Below, in pieces: positions 1 through 6,349 of a DNA stretch of 38,851 nt. Within the stretch, counting starts at the first letter, position 1; each line of letters begins with the position of its first letter. The stretch is from an uncultured Verrucomicrobiota bacterium. Its GTDB lineage: Bacteria > Verrucomicrobiota > Verrucomicrobiia > Opitutales > Opitutaceae. The notes beneath the pieces were generated by a model. The model was not told the DNA's origin. It ran no database searches and saw nothing but the letters and a program-made list of their open reading frames with translations. The translations under genes and the position numbers were made by a program. The stretch spans positions 1 to 38,851 of the forward strand of contig CAJXQX010000033.1 of assembly GCA_913058185.1 (NCBI GenBank), read 5' to 3'.

Positions 1-47
1 GAGATCAGCCTCGGTCTCGTGGGCTCGGAGATGTGTATAAGAGACAG
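1..47. other. Nextera sequencing adapter (left end), not genomic
   Basis: The 47 bases contain the 19-bp Tn5 mosaic end (29-47, ending in GAGACAG) preceded by the Nextera read-2 transposase arm and an 8-base string CAGCCTCG (6-13) in the i7 index position. The block is the exact reverse complement of 38805-38851. It is library adapter left in the assembly. The open frame crossing it from purD ends in the artefactual residues LLYTSPSPRDRG. Confidence 0.97.
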
Positions 48-436
48 GCCGTGGGGATCCCGTATTTCTGGAGAATCTCCTTGGTGCGGGTTTTTGAGGC
101 CTCGAGTTCTCCGCCATCGGCGGTAGGCCCGTAGGCGGGGATGCCTATCTTGGCCAATTCATCGACTAAACCCATGGCCAAGGGCACCTCGGGACCAACC
201 ACGACAAACTCAATGGCTTGAGACTGCACCAGGGCGACTAATCCGGGAATGTCGTCTGCCGAAACCCCATGACATTCGGCACCATCTGCTGCCATACCCG
301 GGTTTCCGGGAGCCGCGTGCACCTCAAGCTGGCGGTTTGTTTGGGTGATGGCGCGGATTAAGGCATGTTCCCGGCCACCAGCCCCAACAACCAGTAGAGT
401 AGAAGGGGGGGAGGAGGAAGAATCGGAGAAGGCCAT
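48..436 (-). CDS. purD: Phosphoribosylamine-glycine ligase, N-terminal fragment (3' end missing)
   Basis: This is the GAR synthetase step of purine biosynthesis: ATP-dependent joining of 5-phosphoribosylamine and glycine in the cytosol. About 129 residues are present, against roughly 420-430 for the family. The N-terminal Rossmann-like domain is clear: VVGAGGREHAL near residues 16-26, APGNPG, VVGPEVPLAMGLVDEL, then GPTADGGELEASK. The start chosen is the ATG at 434-436, because the typical protein begins just before the GGREHA motif; the open frame continues 47 codons further upstream, with residues that do not look like PurD. The gene runs off the contig at the adapter, and everything past base 48 is artefact. 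It is divergent from the prepilin unit. Identification is secure. Confidence 0.95.
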
Positions 437-551
437 GATGCGGAAATTCAGGAATCGAGAATTCCACGCAATGCAGAAATGTAATTTTACGTATGAATCA
501 GGTATTGATTCCTCGGAAGCCGCACCGGAGAATCTAACCTTGAGAATGTAA
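437..551. promoter_or_regulatory. Divergent intergenic region between purD and the prepilin unit
   Basis: The 115-bp gap must hold the promoters for purD (minus) and the prepilin unit (plus), but no convincing -35/-10 pair is seen. It contains two small inverted repeats built on GAAT/ATTC: GGAAT (451-455) with ATTCC (461-465), and GAATC (495-499) with GATTC (507-511). They could be operator half-sites or chance AT-rich palindromes. Confidence 0.3.
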
Positions 552-1013
552 CCCCCCAAAAAAAATAAGGGATTCACCTTAGTGGAAATAATGGTCGTGG
601 TTACCCTGATCGGTCTTTTGGCCTCAATTGCGATTCCTTCGTTTCAACGTATTAAACTACGAGCGGTATCGTCGAATTTTGTTTCCGATATGAGAATCAT
701 GGAGGAGGCGTTCCAAGGTTATGCTCAAGAATTTGGGAAATTCCCCGCGGACACGGCAGCGGGGGTCGTTCCAACCGGAATGGCTGGATATATCGATGCG
801 GATCGTTGGGCGAGTGCGACAGCTTTGGGCGGTAATTATAAATGGTATGACGCCGGATCTTACATTGGAATCATGATTATCGCGCCTACCGCTTCACTGA
901 GTGAATTAAGTTTAATCGACGAATGGATTGACGATGGTAATGTTGGGACAGGTCTTTTACTCGTGACGGGAGCTGGATCGGTGGTTCTTCACGTTATGGA
1001 GGAGCGGACCTGA
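552..1013 (+). CDS. Type IV prepilin / type II pseudopilin-like protein (start codon unclear)
   Basis: The protein carries the class III prepilin signature KGFTLVEIMVV at its N-terminus (from base 567), followed by a hydrophobic helix (VVTLIGLLASIAIPSF) and a short globular domain with a GNYKW segment. Prepilin peptidase would cut between Gly and Phe (base 573) and methylate Phe, and the mature subunit would join a type II secretion pseudopilus or type IV pilus-like fibre. The coordinates give the maximal open frame. No ATG, GTG or TTG lies between the in-frame stop TAA at 549-551 and the GFTLVE motif; the first is GTG at 582, inside the motif (encoding the V of LVE), with a weak AAGG upstream. 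An ATG at 546-548 is in frame but directly followed by that TAA. The true start is therefore unresolved. The next gene overlaps its stop codon. Confidence 0.8.
   Translation, partial: PPKKNKGFTLVEIMVVVTLIGLLASIAIPSFQRIKLRAVSSNFVSDMRIMEEAFQGYAQEFGKFPADTAAGVVPTGMAGYIDADRWASATALGGNYKWYDAGSYIGIMIIAPTASLSELSLIDEWIDDGNVGTGLLLVTGAGSVVLHVMEERT
998..1004 (+). promoter_or_regulatory. Strong Shine-Dalgarno for the 71-residue gene
   Basis: GGAGGAG lies 8 nt before the ATG at 1013, inside the end of the prepilin gene. It supports the small overlapping frame at 1013-1228 being a real, translationally coupled gene rather than a chance ORF. Confidence 0.6.
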
Positions 1014-1228
1014 TGAAATCAATTTTCGTTCTATTACCCACGCAAGGCCTCTCGGCCGATTGTGCAAAACCCAAAAAAGGCCGTAAGGGGCCGATGTCCA
1101 AAATGGATATCGAACCCTCCCTGGAACGTTTGAAAGCGTTTGCCGGTCTTTCATCTCTTCAGCTCTCCGGCACTCAAGCCGTCGTAACGGTGGTCCGTGG
1201 GGACTTGAAACTCGATGTGAAAAAATGA
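1013..1228 (+). CDS. Small hypothetical protein in the prepilin unit
   Basis: A 71-residue basic protein of no family I recognise. Its ATG overlaps the prepilin stop codon (TGATG) and is preceded by a GGAGGAG ribosome-binding site, which is the main evidence that it is real. The first 15 residues are mildly hydrophobic but do not form a convincing signal peptide. Residues 17-31 are rich in Lys and Arg, and the C-terminal half could form one helix and a short beta pair (TQAVVTVVRGDLKLDVKK). The position between a prepilin and a single-pass membrane protein suggests an accessory to the same secretion or pilus apparatus, but nothing in the sequence shows what it does. Confidence 0.55.
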   Translation: MKSIFVLLPTQGLSADCAKPKKGRKGPMSKMDIEPSLERLKAFAGLSSLQLSGTQAVVTVVRGDLKLDVKK

Positions 1229-1241
1229 GAGAGGGCGCCTG

Positions 1242-1787
1242 ATGGTTAAGGATGCCCATAGCGATGATGCAACTGGCGAGGAAAAGACCCCCGAGGAGAT
1301 CGCAGGTATGCTGATGGCTGCTTCTGCAAGTGGTGATGCGAAACGATCTCCCAAAGGCACGGAAAATCCTGAAGGTGGCATTCGGGCCGTGATCGCCGCA
1401 GAGGGTGAAAAACTTGTCCTAATTGCCGCTATGTTGATCGCGACCGCAATCATCGGTTGGATCAATTTTGGCCCTGAAAGTCCGCCGGACGGGGTTCAAT
1501 TCATTGATCAGCCTGTGCGGGTTGCTGGACTCAATCGGGAGTTTGAAGGTAAGTATGGCGATCTTGCTGAAATCAGCCAGGTGGTGTTTGAGGTCGGAGA
1601 ATCCAAATTGAAGGTTCACCTGATTTTGCCGGGAGGAATGGATAATGAACCATTGAGGGTGATGGATTACCGTTATGGAAGTCTGGGCGTAGACGAGATT
1701 ATAGTGGCCGAGAATGGTGCCGTTCTAACTCGAGATGCCTATGACAATATCGTCCATGCCGGCAGTATCTATCCGCGCCTACCGTGA
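1242..1787 (+). CDS. Hypothetical single-pass membrane protein in the prepilin unit
   Basis: The protein has 181 residues: a charged, low-complexity cytoplasmic N-terminus (about 1-50), one membrane span near residues 56-74 (KLVLIAAMLIATAIIGWINF) and a periplasmic domain of about 105 residues. The topology (short cytoplasmic tail, one helix, periplasmic domain) resembles inner-membrane components of type II secretion or type IV pilus systems such as GspC or PilP, but no family motif is recognised and the comparison rests on layout and on the adjacent prepilin. A GAGAGAGG ribosome-binding site precedes the ATG. It is the last gene of the unit and is followed by a hairpin terminator. Confidence 0.65.
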   Translation: MVKDAHSDDATGEEKTPEEIAGMLMAASASGDAKRSPKGTENPEGGIRAVIAAEGEKLVLIAAMLIATAIIGWINFGPESPPDGVQFIDQPVRVAGLNREFEGKYGDLAEISQVVFEVGESKLKVHLILPGGMDNEPLRVMDYRYGSLGVDEIIVAENGAVLTRDAYDNIVHAGSIYPRLP

Positions 1788-1806
1788 GCCAAGTGACTTC
1801 CGATTG

Positions 1807-1826
1807 CCGGGTAATTCCCGGATTTT
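1807..1826 (+). terminator. Hairpin terminator after the prepilin unit
   Basis: CCGGG (1807-1811), loop TAATT, CCCGG (1817-1821), then ATTTT. It lies between two converging genes. The T-run is on the plus strand, so it most likely ends the prepilin transcript. The stem is only 5 bp and overlaps the stop of the minus-strand gene by two bases. Confidence 0.45.
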
Positions 1827-2895
1827 AGAGGACTTGAAGTTTTTCGCGGTAGAACGCCACGACCTCTTCGGGATCGTCGGTGAAGAGCAGGTAGTCAGCC
1901 ATCCAAGCCGGGGCGCGTCCGGCCCGAATCATCTGATTGATCTGTTTGCGCAGATCCCGGAAATAACGGGCATCAAAGAAAACAAACGGCACGCGGGGGC
2001 GAATACCGAGTTTGAGATTACACAGTTCAATCCCGATTTCCTCGAGCGTGCCGACGCCACCGACGTTGAAGACACAGAAATCAGCCACTTCGAACCACTT
2101 TTGGCGAAAGTGACGGGACGATTCCTGGAAGGTGTTGAAGAAATCCACGCCGAGTTCGGGTGGCTGAGCTTCGAGTTCCAAGAAACAAGCTCCGGTCAAG
2201 GCGCCCTTGTCGCGGGCTTTTTCACAAGCAAGCCCCATGACGCCGCCACCGCCGCCGGTGATCATGCCAACATTGGGCTCCATATAATCAGTCAATTTAT
2301 CGATTAGATCAGCGATCCGGTCGGATTGTTTTTGGTTGAGCCCAACCGCGCTGCCGTAGAATGCGAGCACGGTGGATTCTTGGAACCGCCGCCGGGATTC
2401 TTCGCGCAGGAAAAATCCATGCTCATTTTTGTAGGTGTGGATGTAGAGGTCACCGAGTTGAGGCGTGAACCAATAGACATCGATCCCCAGGGCGTGCAGG
2501 GTGTCCAGTCGGGCATGGGCGTTGTGGGAGAGGAAGAATCCGTTGGTTCGAGAGGCTTTCCGGAAAATAATTCGTTTGAGTTTCAGGTCCGGCAGAGCGG
2601 AGAGCAGCTCCACCTGTTCCAGTAGGTTCGGGAAGAAGTCCGCGATCAACGTGTCGACGCCGGAAGGTGCCGCATCGAGGGCCTCGAGTAGCGTGGGGTA
2701 ACCTTGGGCGGACGTTGCGGCAGAGATCGCTTCCTGAATTCGACGTGAGCCTTCACCTGCGCTGAGGAACAAAGAAGCGTTGGGCAAGGCCGCGTGTTGC
2801 CCCTTCACCGTGACCCGCAGACGGGGTTTAGGCGTGGGCTTGGGGCTTGGTTTGGCGGCAATCTCGTCGAGATTCAGGTAGGCGCCACTGGTCAT
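1825..2895 (-). CDS. LOG-family (Rossmann-fold nucleotide-binding) protein with N-terminal extension
   Basis: The C-terminal part (about residues 175-350) has the two LOG-family signatures: a glycine-rich GGGGGVMGLA at 214-223 and GGVGTLEE at 279-286. Family members hydrolyse nucleoside 5'-monophosphates (cytokinin-type phosphoribohydrolase activity) or are annotated as lysine-decarboxylase-like proteins. The usual PGGxGTxxE begins Asn-Val-Gly-Gly here, so the conserved Pro is Val278. The family is typically about 180-200 residues; this protein has 356, with an extra N-terminal domain of about 170 residues that starts with a Pro/Lys-rich linker (15-25). Substrate cannot be told from the sequence. 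The gene is 21 nt downstream of the interrupted hypothetical gene, probably in one transcript, with a hairpin filling the gap. Confidence 0.85.
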   Translation of the reverse strand: MTSGAYLNLDEIAAKPSPKPTPKPRLRVTVKGQHAALPNASLFLSAGEGSRRIQEAISAATSAQGYPTLLEALDAAPSGVDTLIADFFPNLLEQVELLSALPDLKLKRIIFRKASRTNGFFLSHNAHARLDTLHALGIDVYWFTPQLGDLYIHTYKNEHGFFLREESRRRFQESTVLAFYGSAVGLNQKQSDRIADLIDKLTDYMEPNVGMITGGGGGVMGLACEKARDKGALTGACFLELEAQPPELGVDFFNTFQESSRHFRQKWFEVADFCVFNVGGVGTLEEIGIELCNLKLGIRPRVPFVFFDARYFRDLRKQINQMIRAGRAPAWMADYLLFTDDPEEVVAFYREKLQVL

Positions 2896-2898
2896 TTG

Positions 2899-2918
2899 CG
2901 TGAGTAGCTCACGTTTTT
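2899..2918 (+). terminator. Perfect hairpin with plus-strand T-run in a 21-nt intergenic gap
   Basis: CGTGAG (2899-2904), loop TAG, CTCACG (2908-2913), then five T on the plus strand. It has the form of a rho-independent terminator, but both flanking genes are on the minus strand. On that strand the same hairpin would occupy the ribosome-binding position of the LOG-family gene, ending 3 nt before its ATG. It may block antisense transcription or restrict translation. Confidence 0.4.
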
Positions 2919-3120
2919 AGGTCAGGGCTATCGTGCGTGAGCCATCATTTTCCGGCGCGCGAAATACTTCCACGGAAACCATGGGGTTAACCACGGGTTG
3001 ATCGCCGGGATTGTAGATTTCCAACATGATGTTGGTGCCAAATGTTTTTACGGGATCCAGTAACACCGCACCGGTGTGGATGCCAAAGTTACCTTTGCCC
3101 TGATTGAGCACGACGTAGTG
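2917..3120 (-). pseudogene. Orphaned C-terminal part of the interrupted hypothetical gene
   Basis: This frame continues in phase from the gene at 3121-3750 after a single TAG (3121-3123) and encodes about 67 more residues (HYVVLNQGKGNFG at its start) ending in a TAA at 2917. It has no ribosome-binding site and no ATG of its own; the only candidate start is a GTG at 3109-3111. The residues look like normal protein (a beta-rich stretch with LEIYNPGD and VSVEVFRAPE). I read it as the original C-terminus of the upstream gene, cut off by a nonsense change, or reached by readthrough if the TAG is a sequencing error or is suppressed. Confidence 0.6.
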
Positions 3121-3750
3121 CTATTTTAAATACATCGAGCAACTGGTCAGGACGCCGGTGTGTGGGTCGATGGTCAGGGGCGTCGCGGCGTGCCGGATCT
3201 GGACTTTGTCGAGCAGGTTGCGGCCCGCTAGTCCGTTGGCCAAACGCGAGATCGTTTCGCGATCGAGATCCGGTTTGAGGGTGTAACGCACATTATGAGG
3301 CGTGAGGAATACCCGCCCGTCACGGTCGATGGACAGAGTGTTGGGTAACTTGAGGGTATTGGAGCGGATTGCCTGCCAAATCTCGTCGGTGGTTAGTTTC
3401 GCCTCGGCGGGAGCGAAGTATAATCGACCTACTGGGGTTCCCGGGCGGAAGAGTTTTGCCCAGTAGTCCGCATGAGGGACCGTGGTGTCGTAGATGAATG
3501 CCTCGGCGTCGAGAATGAGTCGGTTGCCATCGATGCGGGGAGGATTGGGGGTGAGCATCTCGATGCCGATACGGGCCAGGGTGCTGCGCTCGGTGAATTT
3601 AAATTCAGCATGATGCTTTTGCCAAAATTCCCATTCGCTGGAGTCCCGCGGCCAGAAGGCGAGCGTCAGTTGCAGGGGCTTATCGTTCTTGGCGGCTTGA
3701 ACGGTGAGGACTTGGCCATCTTGGCTGGTCCAGAATTGATCCGGTTGCAT
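3121..3750 (-). CDS. Hypothetical protein, probably truncated by an in-frame TAG
   Basis: The protein has 209 residues and no recognised family. It is soluble, rich in beta-strand-like segments, and contains FWTSQDGQVLTVQAAKNDKP near the start, followed by two segments that read like lists of expected values (PRIDGNRLILDAEAFIYD, LPNTLSIDRDGRVFLTPHNV). No signal peptide is seen. The only upstream in-frame possibility ends at a TAA eight codons before the ATG, so the N-terminus may also be incomplete. The frame stays open after the stop for another 67 codons without change of phase, so the natural product is probably about 277 residues. It is followed by the LOG-family gene and diverges from the FKBP gene. 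Confidence 0.6.
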   Translation of the reverse strand: MQPDQFWTSQDGQVLTVQAAKNDKPLQLTLAFWPRDSSEWEFWQKHHAEFKFTERSTLARIGIEMLTPNPPRIDGNRLILDAEAFIYDTTVPHADYWAKLFRPGTPVGRLYFAPAEAKLTTDEIWQAIRSNTLKLPNTLSIDRDGRVFLTPHNVRYTLKPDLDRETISRLANGLAGRNLLDKVQIRHAATPLTIDPHTGVLTSCSMYLK

Positions 3751-3862
3751 ACCGATGGAACCAACCCCAGATTACCTGTCCTTACAAGCGATCAGTGTGG
3801 CGAAGCGCAAGGTGCGCCCGGTGCATGATTGACTCTCTAGTCTAACCTTGATTTCCGAAATT

Positions 3863-4612
3863 ATGAAAATCCGTATTCCGTTCGTCACCGCGATCACCAG
3901 TTTGGCGCTGCTTTGCATCTCTCCACTGATGGCTCAGGAGGAAGCCGTGGCCATCGCCCCCGAGCAGGCTGAACTCTCGGATGCGGAGATGCTCGAAATT
4001 TATGGATGGATGGCAGGAATGCGCGCTGGAATCAGTCGGTTGGGTTTGAACGATGAAGACATGAAGGCGTTCATACTCGGCATCGATGCGGCTCGTTCTA
4101 ATCGCGATCTGGATGTGGATTTGCAGGCAATCGGCCCGATGATCTCTGAGTTTGTGCAATCAAAGTTCGAATCGCACATGGAGGAGCTTCAAGCAGTCGA
4201 AGAAGCGAAGTCCGAAGTCTACTGGACGGAAATCCGCGCTCTGGAAGGCGTGCATTTCTTGGAGAGCGGACTGGCTTATAAGATCATTGAGTCGGGTAGC
4301 GCGGTTAAGCCAACCGCGGCGGATACCGTCCGGGTGCACTACACGGGGAAGTTGGTCGACGGCACGGTGTTTGATACCTCGGAGGGAGGAGGCCCATTTA
4401 TATCACAGCTCGATGAGATGATTGAGGGTTGGACCCAAGGCGTGCCTCTGATCGGTGAGGGCGGTTCCATCAAGCTCTTCATTCCGGCGGAGCTTGGATA
4501 CGGGGATTCCGGAAGCGGCCGAATCCCGCCAGCAGCAACGCTCGTATTTGACGTGGAGCTAATCGAAGTCCTTCCAGCCGGAACTCCTGTTCCGGAAGCG
4601 GCCAGCGAATAG
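3863..4612 (+). CDS. Exported FKBP-type peptidyl-prolyl cis-trans isomerase
   Basis: This is a folding helper that isomerises Xaa-Pro bonds in the periplasm. The start chosen is the ATG at 3863, because the protein then opens with a clean signal peptide (MKIRIPFVTAITSLALLCIS, cleavage near MAQ-EE); a TTG 15 nt upstream is less likely. Residues 38-120 resemble the FKBP N-terminal dimerisation domain. The catalytic domain spans about 150-236, with the expected VHYTGKLVDGTVFDTS (158-173), GW (189-190), IPAELGYG (207-214) and IPPAATLVFDVELIEV (221-236). The active-site aromatic residues Tyr160, Phe170, Trp190, Tyr213 and Phe229 and the Asp at 171 are all kept. Length (249) fits Mip/FkpA-type proteins. 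It converges on the threonine aldolase gene with 13 nt between them. Confidence 0.93.
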   Translation: MKIRIPFVTAITSLALLCISPLMAQEEAVAIAPEQAELSDAEMLEIYGWMAGMRAGISRLGLNDEDMKAFILGIDAARSNRDLDVDLQAIGPMISEFVQSKFESHMEELQAVEEAKSEVYWTEIRALEGVHFLESGLAYKIIESGSAVKPTAADTVRVHYTGKLVDGTVFDTSEGGGPFISQLDEMIEGWTQGVPLIGEGGSIKLFIPAELGYGDSGSGRIPPAATLVFDVELIEVLPAGTPVPEAASE

Positions 4613-4625
4613 CCTCGGTTGTTTA

Positions 4626-5690
4626 TCAGCGGGGAGGCAAAACCTCGCCAAGATCGACGATGAATCGATCCAGGTCTTCCTGCTGGGTATCCCAAGAGCA
4701 CATCAAGCGATTACCGGTCGCACCGATGAAGTTGTAGAAATGCCAGCCGCGTTGGTGCATGGCTGCGGAGATTTCGGGTTCGAGGTGCACGAAGACGGCG
4801 TTGACCTCAGGTTCGGCCGCGAGCTCCAGGCCGAATCGATCGCGTAGGGTTTGCCCGAGTTGGCGGGCCATGGCGTTGGCATGCTCGCCGTGACGGAGCC
4901 AAGCCCCGTCCTTGAGGACGCCCACCCACTGGCTGCTGAGAAAGCGCATTTTGGAGGCAAGTTGCCCGGCTTGTTTGCAGCGATACTCGAATTCGCGGGC
5001 CATGGCTGGGTCGAAAAAGACAACGGCTTCACTGGTGTTCATGCCGTTCTTGGTGCCGCCGAAGCACAATACGTCGACGCCGGCACGCCAGGTGAAGTCG
5101 GCCGGGGAAGCACCTTCGCGCTCTTTAAGTGCAGCCGCGGCGTTGGCAAAACGCGCTCCATCCATGTGGACGGCGAGTTCATGAGCCTTGGCTACCTCAG
5201 TGAGTGCTTTTATTTCGACGGTTGAGTAGGCCGTGCCCCATTCCGTCGATTGGGTGAGAGAAAGGACGCGGGGTTTGGGGTAGTGAATATCCGACCGCTT
5301 TTTGATGAGCTCTAGGACGCCGGAGGGGGTGAGTTTGCCGGATTCCCCTTTAGACGTCAGGATTTTTGTCCCATTGGAGAAAAACTCGGGCGCGCCGCAT
5401 TCGTCCGTTTCGACGTGAGCGTAGTCATGGCAGATGACGCTGTGGTAGCTTTGACAGAGCGAGGCCAACGAGAGGGAGTTGGCGGCGGTCCCATTGAAGA
5501 CAAAGAATATTTCCGCGTCGGGCTTCTCAAAGAGCTCACGGATCATGTCGCATGCCTGTCGAGTCCAATCGTCGGAGCCGTAGGAAGGGAGGCGCCCCTG
5601 ATTGGCTTCGCTCAGGGCGGCCCAGGCTTCCGGGCAAATCCCGGTCGTGTTATCGCTGGAGAAATGGTGTTGGTGACTGAGCTCGGTCAT
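4626..5690 (-). CDS. ltaE: Low-specificity L-threonine aldolase
   Basis: This is a PLP enzyme that cleaves L-threonine or L-allo-threonine to glycine and acetaldehyde. The sequence follows the Pseudomonas-type LtaE closely along its whole length (354 residues, family about 345): SSDNTTGICPEAW at 11-23, FNGTAANSLSLASLCQSYHS at 65-84, HVETDECGAPEFFSNG at 92-107, HMDGARF at 175-181 and the PLP-lysine motif FGGTKNG, with Lys214 as the Schiff-base residue. The C-terminal segment also keeps KQAGQLASKMRFLS and SWDT. It starts at the ATG 5688-5690, divergent from aroK across 100 bp. It stands alone, so it is probably a housekeeping glycine/threonine enzyme. Confidence 0.94.
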   Translation of the reverse strand: MTELSHQHHFSSDNTTGICPEAWAALSEANQGRLPSYGSDDWTRQACDMIRELFEKPDAEIFFVFNGTAANSLSLASLCQSYHSVICHDYAHVETDECGAPEFFSNGTKILTSKGESGKLTPSGVLELIKKRSDIHYPKPRVLSLTQSTEWGTAYSTVEIKALTEVAKAHELAVHMDGARFANAAAALKEREGASPADFTWRAGVDVLCFGGTKNGMNTSEAVVFFDPAMAREFEYRCKQAGQLASKMRFLSSQWVGVLKDGAWLRHGEHANAMARQLGQTLRDRFGLELAAEPEVNAVFVHLEPEISAAMHQRGWHFYNFIGATGNRLMCSWDTQQEDLDRFIVDLGEVLPPR

Positions 5691-5723
5691 GGGTTTTAGG
5701 TGAGGCAGGATATCGCGAGTAAA

Positions 5724-5752
5724 TTGAAATAGGTTTTCAGGTTTGGCAAATT
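5724..5752 (+). promoter_or_regulatory. Possible promoter for aroK-queG
   Basis: TTGAAA (5724-5729), a 17-nt spacer and CAAATT (5747-5752) lie in the 100-bp divergent region upstream of the aroK ATG at 5791. The -35 box is close to consensus; the -10 box is poor. No other candidate in the gap is better. Confidence 0.25.
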
Positions 5753-5790
5753 AGGAACAGCCCCCTTGGGTGCGTGCTCCTGTGTCCGCC

Positions 5791-6336
5791 ATGAGTTCCA
5801 CCATTCCTCAAACCAATCTTTATCTCGTCGGCTTTATGGGCACGGGGAAAACGACGATTGGGCGGGCGATTGCGTATCGATTGAAGCACCAGCTGCTGGA
5901 CAGTGATCACGAGATTGAGCAGATCGAGGACCGCACGGTGTCCGATATATTTGCCAAAGAAGGTGAACCTTATTTTCGCGAACTCGAACGGAAGTTTGTC
6001 GAGACCGGGCATCCGAATTACAAATGTGTCGTTGCTTGTGGTGGTGGATTGGTGGTCCAGCCGGGGATGCTCGCGAAACTACAGAAAAAAGGCGTGGTGG
6101 TTTGTCTCCACGCTTCACTCGAAACCATTTTGGAACGCACGTCCGTAAATCGGAATCGACCGCTCCTTCATGTCGATGATCCGATGGAACGCCTGCAGGA
6201 ACTTTATGCAGAGCGGGAGCCGATTTATCGGAGAGCTGGAGCAGTCATTCTGACGGATCACCGTCCTACGAGCGATATTATCTCTCATGTGATGCGGGTC
6301 TATCGGCGGGAGGCGGCCGAATTTACCCACGTTTAG
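5791..6336 (+). CDS. aroK: Shikimate kinase
   Basis: The enzyme phosphorylates shikimate at the 3-OH with ATP, the fifth step of the chorismate pathway. The P-loop GFMGTGKTT is at residues 14-22, the shikimate-binding Asp pair at LLDSD (35-39), the FRELE arginine at 63, the GGG loop at 84-86 and the lid arginines in NRNRPLL (120-126). Length 181 fits the family. The ATG at 5791 is chosen because the P-loop then falls at its usual distance from the N-terminus; a GTG at 5770 would add seven residues. queG starts 13 nt downstream, so the two are probably one transcript. Confidence 0.94.
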   Translation: MSSTIPQTNLYLVGFMGTGKTTIGRAIAYRLKHQLLDSDHEIEQIEDRTVSDIFAKEGEPYFRELERKFVETGHPNYKCVVACGGGLVVQPGMLAKLQKKGVVVCLHASLETILERTSVNRNRPLLHVDDPMERLQELYAEREPIYRRAGAVILTDHRPTSDIISHVMRVYRREAAEFTHV

Positions 6337-6349
6337 GCGGGTGTGCGTT

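Noticed and set aside
1-47. Terminal inverted repeats shared with 38805-38851, as in a transposon or linear phage
   Set aside because: The sequence is the Nextera adapter with mosaic end and index, not a biological repeat.
345-551. Plus-strand ORF opposite the purD start
   Set aside because: Antisense to purD and its leader, low-complexity Glu-rich and Arg-rich sequence, no ribosome-binding site or family.
1735-2307. 190-residue plus-strand ORF
   Set aside because: Antisense shadow of the LOG-family gene, whose signatures are clear on the other strand.
2917-3123. Pyrrolysine or selenocysteine-type recoding at the TAG
   Set aside because: No supporting genes or recoding element in view, and the host group is not known for it; nonsense mutation or error is simpler.
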